Shown here piece by piece: positions 13,801 to 23,364 of a DNA stretch of 64,000 bases. The DNA comes from Diospyros lotus (Eukaryota > Streptophyta > Magnoliopsida > Ericales > Ebenaceae): positions 49,239,716 through 49,303,715 of the forward strand of contig NC_068338.1 in NCBI RefSeq assembly GCF_014633365.1, read 5' to 3'. The notes beneath the pieces were generated by a model. The model searched no databases. It was not told the origin of the DNA and was given only the letters and a program-made list of their open reading frames with translations. Within the stretch, counting starts at the first letter, position 1. Every line of letters begins with the position of its first letter. The position numbers were made by a program, and so were the translations under genes.

Positions 13801-15988
13801 ATCAAACCAAAGCTTATAAAGTGGAGCTTGATTTCGAAGATTATGTTGTGCCAGCAACCTCAACGTTTGCAAACTCAGGTCTGATTTATGCTGCTAACAT
13901 GACAGAAACTCCAAGGTTATTGACTCATACTGGGGTATTTTCCAGTCCCGATGGCTCAAGCATTGCTTCGCAACCCAAGGATGGTGGTGTTTCTTCTGAT
14001 CGACTTGCGACTGTAAAGGAGATGGAGGTCATGGTAGCAAATCCTTCTACAGTTTATTCAAGCTCTGGCATGGTTGAATCGAAGGCAATAAGATCTACCA
14101 GATTAGAGAAGCGCTCAAGATGGAAGGTTCAACGTCCTCAATCTAACAGTAATAATGCAATGGAGGCAGAAGGCAACAAACATGGCGATGATTGGACCCA
14201 TGCCAATGCTAATATGGCTAAGAAGGGGAGGAATGTCTTTGCTCATGTTCCCTTAGCAGAAAAGTTCAAGCGGTTCAGGAAGATGTCAAGCAAAAGTTGC
14301 ACAAATAAGAAATATAAGGCGGCAGCTGACAAGCATAGGAAACACAAGGTATTTGAGATTGGAGATGAAGTTATGATCTTTTTGAAGAATGAACGAATTC
14401 CAGCAGGAAAGCATAACAAGTTCAAACCAAAGAAGTATGGTCCTTACAAGATTCCAAAGAAGACCAATGACAATGCTTATGTTGTGGATTTGCCTAATCA
14501 TATGGGTATTTCTAAACATTCAAAGTGGCTAATATCTCTTCGTACTTATCGAATGTGGATTTGTCCAAACATGATCAAAATTCGAGGTCGAATTTTTCTC
14601 AAGTGAAGATGAATGATGCGGTCACCAATCAAGACTCGGCCCAAGGCCGACCCAACTAAACCGGAATAATATCACCAAAATAGTAGTGCCATAATGTTAT
14701 TTTAATACTTCTTAAGTTTTAGAATTCTACTTGATTTAGGATTCTACTTCATGTTTGATTAGAGTTTTATTTTTATTATGATTCTAGTTAACTTTTATTT
14801 AGGATTTATTTCTATTGAGAATTCTAATTGGATTTTGTTTTCCAAATATTAGATGGATTTAGATTAGCCAAATACTATAAATATGCCTAGAATCTAGAGT
14901 TTGTAATCAAGTTTTTCTTAATCAAATTTCAGCAACCTATTTGGGTTTTCTTAGCAAAACAGTCTTGTTTTTGCGTCTTCTTGAAAGCCAAGCTTCGGCC
15001 ATTGAAGTTTGCTCTTTCAAGTGTTTATTTTGGTGTGTTTTCTTCACACTCGCGCTACACGCTGCGTCAGTATCTCTATCCCTTGATCCTGATATTTCTT
15101 CTCCCTTGAAAGGCCACAAACAAATGAAAACAACTCTACTAGATTTTATATAGTTAGCTTGAACAAAGACACTGAGATGTAATTCTTATATTTTGAAGTC
15201 AAAGGAACGAAAGTTGGAGTAATCCATAGACTTGAACTGCCACAGTGAAAATTGCAAAGCAGGCCAATCATTCGAACTGGTTGAGAAACAGTTCAAACGG
15301 CCACATTTAAGCAGTCTCGGACTTAGATCAACTGTGACGCACTGAAAATTCTCACCATGCTTTTTTCACTTCTTTTTTTTTTGTAAATTTTAATTTCTCC
15401 CAGCTAATAAGATAAACTTCGGCAGGAACTATTTGCAGTGGAAAAAAATAAATAAATTCTTTTCAGGAACTAAATTAGCAAAACCTAACTGCAATGCTCT
15501 ACTCTCTAACTATACAACTTATCTCACTGGCTCCATGCACATAAATAGGCAAAGAAATAACACAAATTCAGCAGAATGAGTAAAAGGGTAGAGGAAATCA
15601 AAAGCGGGCCTGACCTGGGAGTAAAGATTCAATGCCTTGGAGTAGTCTCCTTTAGAAAAGCACTCGTTGCCCTTGCGCTTGGATTCCAGAGCAGCCTCTT
15701 TGTTCTTCCGACAGAGAGCCGTTTCTGGGTCTGTCAAGTCCCTAACCATCTACCAAATAGCAAATAGCAAATCAATCCATTGATAGGAAAATGAAATTCG
15801 TTGAAGAAAAGAGAAGGATATACGAGTACGAGTACGAGTGCAGAAATTGGATTACGGACTTGGTGAAACGTGGGTTGTTGGAGAAAGAAGTCGAGGAGGG
15901 AAGAACAAGTGGAAGGAAGGTCGTGGGGCGTGCTTTCTGCAATACGGCGCCCAAGGGTTTTAGGAACCATCGACTGCAGCTTCTCCAT
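1850..15988 (-). CDS. TPR protein of the TPR/SET (SMYD4-like) type, 5' part only
   Basis: Six exons can be joined in phase on the minus strand: 15988-15860, 15749-15615, 11195-11109, 3641-3570, 3122-2920 and 1982-1850. Each has a recognisable AG acceptor and GT donor. The start is the ATG at 15988, opening [15 protein letters not shown]. Exons 2 to 5 encode tetratricopeptide repeats ([47 protein letters not shown]). Exon 6 reads [20 protein letters not shown] and then IHVEEPYAV, which resembles the start of the SET part of plant TPR/SET proteins such as Arabidopsis TPR9 (At1g33400). That assignment is from memory. The SET domain itself must lie beyond position 1; I recognise no further exon between 1 and 1849. 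Introns of about 7.5 kb (3642-11108) and 4.4 kb (11196-15614) hold retrotransposons. A role as a lysine methyltransferase-like or TPR scaffold protein is inference. Confidence 0.82.
3850..3895. repeat. (AAT)n-(AT)n microsatellite
   Basis: A run of AAT units passes directly into a run of AT units inside an intron of the TPR gene. Confidence 0.9.
4494..4818 (-). repeat. Left (3') LTR of the rearranged Ty3-type element
   Basis: This segment matches 10452-10770 closely over its length, beginning ATGTCACAGTCGCTGAGACT and ending near CTAGTAGCTGGAATAAAA. The terminal dinucleotides are canonical only at the TGTCAC side. The neighbouring internal sequence is integrase coding DNA in the opposite sense, with no polypurine tract. 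Confidence 0.88.
4819..7711 (+). pseudogene. Inverted integrase segment of the Ty3-type element, split by a solo LTR
   Basis: Reading plus, this begins at the LTR edge with a zinc-binding HHCC region ([15 protein letters not shown]), with one in-frame stop just before the CDTC part. It continues into the integrase core, with the first acidic residue in MDFIEGLP and the second in ISDRDKIF. Coding is interrupted at 5338-7274 by a solo LTR and resumes with [10 protein letters not shown] and the later SPFEVVFG region. It stops near 7711, where minus-strand reverse transcriptase begins. The orientation is opposite to gag and reverse transcriptase of the same element. It is broken, and I see no route to a functional product. 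Confidence 0.85.
5338..7274 (-). mobile_element. Solo LTR (about 1.9 kb) inserted in the integrase segment
   Basis: The segment starts TGAAAGTAAAAC and ends CTACACTAACA, so it is bounded by TG and CA. It is flanked by exact 5-base copies of CCTCA (5333-5337 and 7275-7279). No internal coding region is present. The integrase reading frame on either side is continuous if the insert and one CCTCA copy are ignored, which supports the boundaries. The minus orientation is a guess from resemblance of TGTTAGTGTAGG at the right end to copia-type LTR starts. Sequence between 5740 and 6100 is rich in short GGCCCAAAT repeats. Confidence 0.82.
7712..8993 (-). pseudogene. Protease-to-reverse-transcriptase segment of the Ty3-type element
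   Basis: On the minus strand this carries the end of the aspartic protease region and a Ty3-type reverse transcriptase with [12 protein letters not shown], the catalytic FFDDILVYS (two aspartates), EYLGHLIS and [13 protein letters not shown]. It ends abruptly after KPLTK near 7715, where the inverted integrase segment begins, so RNase H is missing. TGA stops at 8991-8993 and 8523-8525 break the frame and both look like single-base changes. It is a dead copy. Confidence 0.85.
8994..10405 (-). pseudogene. Gag and protease start of the Ty3-type element
   Basis: Gag opens at an ATG at 10405, next to the primer-binding site. It has one in-frame stop near 10335 and a frame change somewhere between about 10130 and 9995. 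The main part (9980 downward) has a retrotransposon Gag domain ([30 protein letters not shown]), a zinc knuckle [14 protein letters not shown], and the protease active-site motif [10 protein letters not shown] near its end. The frame is interrupted by a stop at the boundary with the next segment. Confidence 0.85.
10439..10450 (-). other. Primer-binding site of the Ty3-type element
   Basis: Just inside the right LTR the minus strand reads TGGTATCAAAGC. This differs by one base from TGGTATCAGAGC, which pairs with initiator-methionine tRNA in many plant retrotransposons. Confidence 0.75.
10452..10770 (-). repeat. Right (5') LTR of the rearranged Ty3-type element
   Basis: This is a direct repeat of 4494-4818 with scattered substitutions and a small deletion near the AGAAGAAG stretch. 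It adjoins the primer-binding site on its inner side, which makes it the 5' LTR of a minus-strand element. Confidence 0.88.
11633..12087 (+). repeat. Left LTR of the compact Ty3-type element
   Basis: This is a 455-base direct repeat of 14614-15069. It contains ACTATAAATATGCCTAG, a plausible TATA region, near 11890, and ends CGCTGCGTCA next to the primer-binding site. Confidence 0.92.
12090..12101 (+). other. Primer-binding site (initiator-methionine tRNA)
   Basis: TGGTATCAGAGC lies two bases inside the left LTR. This is the standard plant retrotransposon primer site, and the open frame begins 19 bases further on. Confidence 0.9.
12120..14606 (+). CDS. Retrotransposon Gag-protease polyprotein with residual integrase tail
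   Basis: This is an uninterrupted 828-residue frame. About residues 120-330 form a Ty3-type Gag domain ([30 protein letters not shown]). A zinc knuckle [14 protein letters not shown] lies near residue 361, followed by an acidic linker. The aspartic protease motif [11 protein letters not shown] lies near residue 453. The last hundred residues match the end of a Ty3 integrase ([34 protein letters not shown]). Reverse transcriptase, RNase H and the integrase core are missing, yet the frame stays open across the join. This suggests an old deletion derivative mobilised by a partner element's enzymes. Residues of about 560-720 are not recognisable. It is an element gene, not a host gene. Confidence 0.85.
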   Translation: MANLEGNGSNQPRDGDQGLSAVWRAIEKQWEVTRTIQQRLEQHSNQLGTLLRVDDDRNLNNGVNQAGAGRPPINHVLVNPRRPVIEDSDEENDFGRAIANPGGRGVRRNAHQHNHWGNDKYKLKVDIPTFSGDLDIEGFLDWITEVDRFFEYMEIPDERQVKLVAYRLKGGASVWWERLRETRSRKAQQPVQTWRRMKQLLRGRFLPPDYEQYMFEAYQICAQGMKSVNEYTSEFLRLAERNQLSESDNQQAACYLNGLKPAIRDKIGVQMVLSVQEAKNLALKAELMLSERSRNDNYRRYSGNENKQPAFDKGKSIQGAQPSNPPHTINPNKATTGGNIRGTTSNLPKSPNPYAKPILLKCFKCNEVGHRSSDCPRRKTVNIVEKEEEDVAEEEVYCGPDGEDDEEDYGHGQYTCVVRKLMLSQKNEDTTQRHKLFRTRCTVKGKIFELIIDSGSQENIIGRDVVAKMQLTPEKHPSPYMIGWIKEVCGIHVDERCRVPFSIGKYSDEVYCDIVDMDACHILFGRPWQFDVDATHSGRKNTYQLEKEGVRYTLLPIVEKNQTKAYKVELDFEDYVVPATSTFANSGLIYAANMTETPRLLTHTGVFSSPDGSSIASQPKDGGVSSDRLATVKEMEVMVANPSTVYSSSGMVESKAIRSTRLEKRSRWKVQRPQSNSNNAMEAEGNKHGDDWTHANANMAKKGRNVFAHVPLAEKFKRFRKMSSKSCTNKKYKAAADKHRKHKVFEIGDEVMIFLKNERIPAGKHNKFKPKKYGPYKIPKKTNDNAYVVDLPNHMGISKHSKWLISLRTYRMWICPNMIKIRGRIFLK
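14614..15069 (+). repeat. Right LTR of the compact Ty3-type element
   Basis: This is a 456-base direct repeat of the left LTR starting TGATGCGG and ending GCGTCA. It is preceded by a purine-rich stretch AAGTGAAGATGAA that may be the polypurine tract. Confidence 0.92.
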
Positions 15989-16139
15989 AATTGTTGGGGA
16001 GGAATAAATTCACCCCGAAATTTGCCTTTTGATGAGTGTTGAGACTCTTGGAGCTTAGATTGATGAAGATGACGGCCCGGAGAAGTAAGGTTGCAGAAAT
16101 GCGGCAGCTTCGATAATCTTATTTCTTTTATTATCTTAT

Positions 16140-17760
16140 TAATCTTATTAATATATTAAAATGTGATAATCTGTATTTTGTCATGTAACAATCAATTGTG
16201 ATCTCTTTCCTTTGCATTAAATTAAATATATAATTAATTAATTAATTATTAAAGTAAAACTATTTATTATATTATATTTATTTATAAATATATTAATATT
16301 AAAAAATTCATACATTATTCTTAAAAATATAATTAATATCTTAATTAACATGAATGAACTTACCCCAAACTCATGCATTGCATGGTAATAATTCCACAAA
16401 AAAACTTGCATAGTCAAATAAATCAGTAACTACGTATTAATTTTCTTTCATAGTCTTGAAAATATAAATTATTTTCTCTTTATTTTCAAAACTAATGCAT
16501 GAGTTTTTTAATATTAATTATAATTTAAAATATCATATTTTCAAAATCAATAAATCTGTTTGGATATAATCTATCCAAATAGAACTGTATTTTTTTGTTA
16601 TTTCAATTATTGATGTTAGGATAATTATGTTATTTATCATTTTATTTACCACCAATGCTCTTTCTTGTCACAACTCAAAATTTATTTCTCTATCTTTCTT
16701 GTTAATTTAAAATTTAAATTTTAGTCTCTCACCTTATTTAATGACTTTTTAGAATCTCATGTATCGGTGTGGCTTTCTGTAATAAGCTATTATGTGCTTC
16801 TTCTTCATCTAAGTCAAAATTTCATTATCTATATTTCTTATTAATTTTAAATTTTAAATTTTAATCACTCGCTTTATTTAATAAATTTTAAGAATATAAA
16901 TATTAATAATGGCCTTCTCCAAAAAGATTTTATGTTATTCTTCTTCGTTTGAGTCCAAGTCCAACTTATATTTCTTCTCTATCTTATGTTTCTTCTTAAT
17001 CCAATCTCTATCTTCATATCTTCCACATTATTTTCTTATTTTTTTTAAGAATTATGGAAATGTATATCTAGTAGCCGACCGTGATTCGTAGATCCGCAAT
17101 GAGTAAATAAGTCCAAATGCAATGAGGATGAACAGAATATAATGTACACATGAAGTTTTTACGTAGTTCGGCCAAAATGATGCCTACTCCATGACTGTTC
17201 TCTGGATATTCCGACAGAGTAACAGTATACTATTATGGTTGTTCTCTCTATTTTACAGTGATATTCTTGACCTCTATTTATAATGAGGGTTGTTTACAAT
17301 TGCATAAAATACAAAAGTATAGAGATGATATCATGGGAGACAATATGTCCTTATCATCTCCATAAAATCGAGAGTGGGGCTCCGTATTACCAGGGATCTG
17401 GTTTGCATCAGATAAAGTAAATAGGTCCCTGCCTCCGATTATTCAACAATAATGTTGTTATGCGAGCTCAATAGTATGAGCTTTTCAATGTTAATTAAAA
17501 TTTAATATATCATATTTTCAAAACTATGAAAGAAAAATTAATACATTGTAAAAGAAAAATAAATCAAAATCTATATTTTTAATATTTTGTTATCATCGCA
17601 TAAATTAACTTTAAAGAGCAAAAAAACATTAAAAAAACCCATACTTCCTTGAGTTAAGGAGTTTTAATTTATATTTATAAATAAATATATACTATAATAA
17701 ATAATTTTACTTTTATAATTAATTAATCACTACCTTTAATTTAATATAAATATTTAATAA
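16140..17760. repeat. AT-rich imperfect inverted repeat with inner unique DNA
   Basis: The left arm (about 16200-16480) matches the reverse complement of the right arm (about 17510-17740). Examples are TATTTATAAATATATT paired with the TATTTATAAATAAATA region, and ATTAATTTTCTTTCATAGTC paired with the ACTATGAAAGAAAAATTAAT region. The arms contain many mismatches. It may be an old non-autonomous DNA transposon, though low complexity inflates the similarity. Confidence 0.5.
17090..17460. other. Possible decayed LTR fragment
   Basis: TTTTTACGTAGTTCGGCC followed by ATGCCTACTCCATG resembles a motif common in plant copia LTRs. No partner LTR or target duplication was found, so this is weak. Confidence 0.25.
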
Positions 17761-18816
17761 TTTGTTGTTTCAATGTAATAGCTTTTGTGTATAAATAAGA
17801 AGTTCTTGTTAAGATTTTTTTATTTTATATAATACTATGCAATTTAACAAAACAAAATTTAAAGTAACTTTTTAAAATATAAATGAAATAGTTGATTTTG
17901 TCAATTAAATCAAACCTAGCAAAACACAATGAACATTGAAGGTTTGAGTCATCAGATTTTGGGAGATTCCATACTTTGAAGATAAATTATAAACTTGTAA
18001 CATTGTTATTGAGATGATTTTAATTGATGGACATGTCTTTTTGTTCCTTATAAATTTATTATTAATTATTTGTATAGATTTTGCCATCAAAATTATAGAG
18101 TAGAAGAATTCATGCAACAATCAAACATTAATTGACTTAGTCTTTCAAAACATTGATTTGTGAATGATAATTGTATTTTATGTCCAATTTTATATTTATA
18201 TACAACAATATGAAATATAAGACTATAAGTCACAAGTACAAATTAAACTTAATATTAATGACTATTATTCTATATGTTATGAATAAAAGTTTTTTAATAC
18301 AAAATTTTATCTTTAAATTATTTACTAATATTTTGAGTGCAGTTGAACTTGATGAAAATAATTTGTTTGGTAAATATAAAATTGATTATATAATTATTTA
18401 TGCATTTATAATTGATATATTTTTTAATTTTATTAAATATATAGTTGAAGAGGTCGTTGGCAAAGATAATACTAAGTGCCAAGAATCTTGTAGAATGACA
18501 AGTGAGAAAATGTGATAATCTACTTAATGTGTTAATTATTCTTTAACATATTAAATTATCGTATATTGAATTAAGGATGTTATCTATTAACACATTGAAC
18601 AACGAATAATTAATTAAACTTAAATTTTAATAAAAGACTGAGTATTAAAAGAAAAAAAAATCATAATTATCAATTATGCTAAAGTCATTTAAAATAATAA
18701 GTTTAATTTTTTATTTTTAAATTTATAAATCTATTTTGATTACGCATGGCATGGGTTTAACATTAATGGTTTGTTAAAATTATCAAATCTCGTTTAATAA
18801 TCGTTTTGGGGTCTCT

Positions 18817-19042
18817 TGTTAATTTTCAAGAGAACTGTAAATAAAACTCAATGTAGAGAGAAATCGTACTACACTACTTTATTCAGAGAAAGATGTTGGC
18901 TTTATAGCCTACAATGGATAACAAAGGAAAACAGAAAAAATATCCTCTAGAAACACGGATTCTCTCAACAATAATTCAAATATTTCCTAATAATCAGGGA
19001 TTATTCAACAACAATTAAGGATAACAGAAGAACCATTCAACA
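18817..19042 (-). repeat. Left (3') LTR of the copia element
   Basis: This is a direct repeat of 23134-23359, about 97% identical by eye count (roughly 6 differences in 226). The polypurine tract lies directly inside it (from 19043). Confidence 0.95.
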
Positions 19043-19073
19043 CTCTCCCTTAAACTAAATGATCTAGATGCAT

Positions 19074-20690
19074 TTAGTTTACTTCTGACATTGAACAAAC
19101 ACCCAACAGTCCTCTATGCTTCACAAAGGTCTCTAATTTCAATGGCTTAGTCAAGATATCAGCAACCTGATCTTGACTTTTGCAGTAAACCAGCTCCACA
19201 ACCTCATCTTTTGTCAGATCACGAAGGAAATGAAACCTGATATCAATATGTTTACTCCTACCATGTTGCACAGGATTTTTAGACAGCTTGATAGTAGAAG
19301 TATTGTCACAATACAACACTGTTGGTCCCTTTTGAGTATGATGAACTTCTTCAAGTAACCTCCTCAACCATACTCCTTGACATGCACAGGATGCAGATGC
19401 AATAAATTCAGCTTTAGTTGTGGACAAAGTGACCACTGGTTGTTTTCTTGAGGACCAGGAAATAGCTGCATCACTTAAGAAAAAAACATGACCTGATGTG
19501 CTCTTTCGATCATTCAAGTCTCCTGCAAAATCACTATCACTAAAACCAATCAACTTATCACTGCCACCCCTCTTGTAAAAAACCCCATAATCACATGTTC
19601 CTTTTAGATATCGAAGGACCCTCTTTGCAGCTTGCAAATGAAGCTCTGTAGGGCTCTCCATAAACCTGCTAATTAAGCTTATGACAAACATCATATCTGG
19701 CCTCGTAGCTGATAAGTACATCAAGCTACCAGTCAACTGCCTGTAGAAGGTCTGATCAACTTTTACTCCTCCCTCATCCTTTAAAATCTTGAAACCAGGG
19801 ACAATTGGGTTGTGAGAAGGATTGCAATTCTTCATTTTGAATCTCTCTAAGACTTCTTGTGCATACTTCTTTTGATTAATGAAGATGCCTGCAGCAGATT
19901 GCACAACTTCTATTCCAAGGAATTATCTCATCTTCCCTAAATCTGTCATTTCAAACTCCTCCTTCATAGAGAATTTAAATTCTCTAATCATTGATTCATC
20001 ATTCCCTGTGAATATTAAATCATCCACATATAAACATACGATTAATAATTTACCTCCTTCTTCTGTTTTGATGAATAGTGTGTGCTCATAAGGACATTTC
20101 CTGAACCCAACCCTTGTGAAGTACCCTTCTATTCGGATGTACCACGCTCTGGGTGCTTGTTTTAACCCATACAAAGCCTTTCTCAATTTGTAAACCTTGT
20201 GTTCATTCCCTTTGCTCACATATCCTTGTGGTTGTTCGATGAAAACTTGCTCTTTCAGCTCTCCATGCAGGAAAGCTGATTTTACATCAAGCTGAAACAA
20301 GATCCAATCATTGAGTGCCGCCAAAGAAATCACTAATTGAATTGTATCATGTCTTGCAACTGGTGCAAATACCTCAGAATAATCAACTCCATACTCTTGT
20401 GTGTACCCTTTTGCCACAAGCCGAGCCTTGAATTTGTCAACCTCTCCCTTCTCATTGAGTTTGGTTTTATAGATCCATTTGACACCTATTGCCTTTTCTC
20501 CTTTAGGAAGATCAACTAACTCCCAGGTGTCATTTTTCTTTATGGCTTCAATCTCAGCATCCATTGCTTGTCTCCACTTTTTGTTCTTGACTGCTTCGTT
20601 AAAGAAAATTGGATCACTGTCTGCAAAGAGTGCAAGATAGACTTGAGGGTCCTCATCAGACAGCTCTCCTCCACTTGTATAATCCTCCAT
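19074..20690 (-). pseudogene. Copia reverse transcriptase and RNase H
   Basis: The minus-strand frame from 20690 carries the copia reverse transcriptase: VKWIYKTKLNEKGEVDKFKA, the FQLDVKSAFLHGEL region, and the catalytic YVDDLIFTG with two aspartates. A TAA stop at 19920-19922 replaces one codon in the conserved MR-FLGIEV stretch, after which the frame continues to RNase H (GFSDSDFAGD, SWSSRKQPVVTLSTTKAEF, KHIDIRFHFLRD) and ends at 19074. Apart from that stop it appears full length. Confidence 0.93.
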
Positions 20691-22313
20691 TCATGCTGGT
20701 CTTCTTCCTTGACGTGGCAGAGGCTCAACAAATGTTTCTGGTACTTCATTGATGTCACTTGAGTCAGTGCTTGTACTGTCATCAGCTTGTTGCATCTCCT
20801 GGTGTGACTGTTCATCACTATTTTCTGCAAGGTCTACAGCACTTTCATTGATTTTATTACCACTCCAATCCCAACAGCTTTCCTCATCAAAGACAACATC
20901 TCGAGAAATGATAATTTTCTTTGTCAAAGGATTATAGAGTCTATAGGCCTTTGATTCTTCACTTACTCCAAGAAGCACACACTTGACCCCCTTGTCATCA
21001 AGTTTCTTCCTTCTTTCATCTGGAACTCGTGCATAGGCTATACTTCCAAATATTTTGAAGTAGTTCACTACAGGTTTATTTCCAGACCATGCTTCCTGTG
21101 GAGTCATATTTTTTACAGCAAAAGTGGGACTTCTATTAAGCACATGCACACTCCAATTGACAGCTTCAGGCCAAAATTCTTTGGGAACTTTCTTCTTAGA
21201 CATCATGCTTCGAACCATGTTCATTATGGTTCTATTTTTTCTTTCTGATACACCATTCTGATGGGGTGAGTATGCAGCTGTTAACTGCCTCCTAATTCCC
21301 TTCATTTCACACCAGGTTGTGAACTCTTTTGACATGAATTCACCCCCACGGTCAGTGCGCAGTGCTTTGATAAACTTTCCTGTTTCTTTTTCAACAAAAA
21401 CTTGAAATTTCTTGAACATCATAATGGCTTCAGATTTTTCAAACAAAAAATATACCCAAGTTTTTCTACTAAAATCATCCGTAAAAGTAATAAAATACCT
21501 TTTCCCACTATTTGAGGTAGGATTTATAGGTCCACAAATGTCTGAATGAATGAGTTGTAATGGCTGATCAGCTCTCCAGGTGCTACTCTTTGGAAATGAT
21601 TCTCTTTGCTGCTTGCTTAAGATACATTCTTCACACATACGCGAAGGAGATTGGATTTTTGGAAGCCCTCTCACCATCTGTTTTTCCTCCAGAGTTTTCA
21701 ATCCATTAAAGTTGAGATGTCCGTATCTATGGTGCCAAAGCCATGTAGAATCTTGCACAGTTGACTGAAAACAACCTTGATCTTTACTTGCAGTTTGAGT
21801 TTCCAAAGTAAACATGCGATTACCAGCCATCTTGACCATTGCTACCAGTTCATTCCTTGGATCATATATTTGACAACTATGCTTCTGTATTATAATAGCA
21901 AAGCCATTTTCTTGCAACTGACCCAAGCTTATCAAATTGCTTTTGAGCTCGGGGACATAGAACACTCCACTAATGATTTGCACGACTTTGTTCATCATGA
22001 TTTTCACATCTCCTTTCCCCATAACATTAATGCTCGAATTATTGGCCAGCTTCACAGTTTCTCGAAATGTTTCATCAAGCTCGGAGAACAATGTTCGATT
22101 ACCACTCATGTGGTTACTACATCCGGAGTCAAGATACCATACTTCTTTTGCATAATCTTTCGCTGCATGGTTTTCATAAGCTTCTTTGCCATCCACGTAA
22201 GCCATCAAGAGCAGCTCCTCTTCGGTTTCAGCAAGATTTGCCTTTGTATCTTTCTCTTTTTCAGGACATTCCCACTGGTAATGCCCCAACTTGTGACAAT
22301 TATAACACTCCAA
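20691..22313 (-). pseudogene. Copia zinc knuckle, protease and integrase
   Basis: The frame begins with the Gag zinc knuckle CYNCHKLGHYQWEC. It continues with the protease motif WYLDSGCSNHMSG, the GAG-pre-integrase HHRYGHLNFNGL, and the integrase core. The core shows HSDICGP, DRGGEF and the HQNGVSERKNRT region that carries the third acidic residue. It ends at a TGA (20691-20693) in RRPA, one base from an arginine codon, where the full element would run on into reverse transcriptase. It is in the same frame as Gag upstream apart from another TGA at 22350-22352. Confidence 0.93.
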
Positions 22314-22349
22314 TTTTGACTTGTCAAATAAGCCTCGGCCTCGACCCCT

Positions 22350-23078
22350 TCATCTACCTCGAAAACCTCCATGACCTCTGCCTCTCCCTAGAGATGATTC
22401 ACCAGCAGTAGTCACTTTTAGAACATGCTCTTCCTCCACATGACTGAGCATTCGTTGTTCATGAACTAGGAGTGAGCTCTGTAATTCATCTATTGAAAGA
22501 TTGTCAATATCCTTTGATTCCTCAATAGAACACACAACATAATCAAACTTTGGTGTCATTGATCGAAGAATCTTCTCAATCACAGTCACATCTTCCAGAG
22601 TTTCTCCATGAATCCTCATCCGATTTGCAATGGCCAATGTTCTTGCAAAGAACTCATTCACTGTCTCTCCAATTTTCATGTGAAGGATTTCAAACTCCTT
22701 GCGAAGAGCTTGCAATTGAGCACGCTTAACTCTGGCTGTGCCTTGGTATTTCTTCTTGAGAGAGTCCCATATGTCTTTTGCTGTATCTTTCTTGAGAATT
22801 GTCTCAAGAATTGCACGGTCAATAGCCTGAAACAGGTAGTTCTTAGCTTTCAAGTCCTTCAGCTTCTCGGCTTCAAGATTCTTGAGTTGCACCTCCGTCA
22901 GCACTTCGTCCTTTTTTGGCTCTTTTATCCCATTCTCAATTAGCCCCCAGTACTCTTTTGAACGAAGAAAATTCTCCATTAGCATACTCCAGTGGTCATA
23001 GTGACCATCGAAGCGAGGAATTGCCGGTTGCACAAAGCCACTTCCATTTTCTGATGCCATGGATCTTTGCTGCTTCAA
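22350..23078 (-). pseudogene. Copia Gag
   Basis: This is a UBN2-type copia Gag starting at the ATG at 23078, 55 bases inside the 5' LTR. Motifs include FDGHYDHWSMLMENFLRSKE, IWDSLKKKYQGTARVKRAQL and a glycine-arginine-rich tail. The TGA at its end interrupts the Gly-Arg stretch just before the zinc knuckle and probably arose from an arginine CGA codon. Confidence 0.93.
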
Positions 23079-23133
23079 GTGAAAGCTGCTGCTTCTTCAA
23101 TTGTCAGGCCCCCAATGGAGCTCTGATACCAGA

Positions 23134-23359
23134 TGTTAATTTTCAAGAGAACTGCAAATAAAACTTAATGTAGAGAGAAGTCGTACTACACTACTTTATT
23201 AAGAGAAAGATGTTGGCTTTATAGCCTACAATGGATAACAAAGGAAAACAGAAAAAATATCCTCTAGAAACACGGATTCTCTCAACAATAATTCAAATAT
23301 TTCCTAATAATCAGGAATTATTCAACAGCAATTAAGGATAACAGAAGAACCATTCAACA
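23134..23359 (-). repeat. Right (5') LTR of the copia element
   Basis: This is the partner of 18817-19042. The primer-binding site complementary to initiator-methionine tRNA lies two bases inside it (23120-23131). Confidence 0.95.
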
Positions 23360-23364
23360 TCTCT

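Larger units (their letters stand above)
11633..15069 (+). mobile_element. Compact non-autonomous Ty3-type LTR element with one long frame
   Basis: LTRs at 11633-12087 and 14614-15069 are near-identical direct repeats. The flanks are exact GTATC copies (11628-11632 and 15070-15074). The right LTR begins TGATGCGG, the left one TAATGCGG (TG decayed to TA), and both end CA. A perfect initiator-methionine primer-binding site follows the left LTR. The only coding region is an 828-codon frame (12120-14606) holding Gag, protease and an integrase C-terminal tail. The reverse transcriptase, RNase H and integrase core are absent. It lies in an intron of the TPR gene in the opposite orientation. Confidence 0.92.
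16100..18810. other. AT-rich intergenic DNA between the TPR gene and the copia element
   Basis: No convincing gene is present. The short open frames are composed of AT-rich low-complexity codons. The region holds a long imperfect inverted repeat (16140-17760), a local direct duplication (about 16651-16760 versus 16797-16897) and a possible LTR remnant (17090-17460). Confidence 0.6.
18817..23359 (-). mobile_element. Nearly complete Ty1/copia retrotransposon
   Basis: Two 226-base LTRs (18817-19042 and 23134-23359) differ at about six positions by eye. They begin TGTTAATTTTC and end TTCAACA. The element is flanked by exact TCTCT copies (18812-18816 and 23360-23364). The primer-binding site TGGTATCAGAGC reads on the minus strand at 23131-23120, and a purine tract AAGGGAGAG adjoins the left LTR. 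Gag, protease, integrase, reverse transcriptase and RNase H follow in copia order on the minus strand, interrupted by three single-codon stops. It looks recent but disabled in this copy. Confidence 0.95.

Noticed and set aside
18171..18515. A 114-codon plus-strand gene in AT-rich DNA
   Set aside because: Its residues are almost all from AT-rich codons and show no domain, so it looks like chance.
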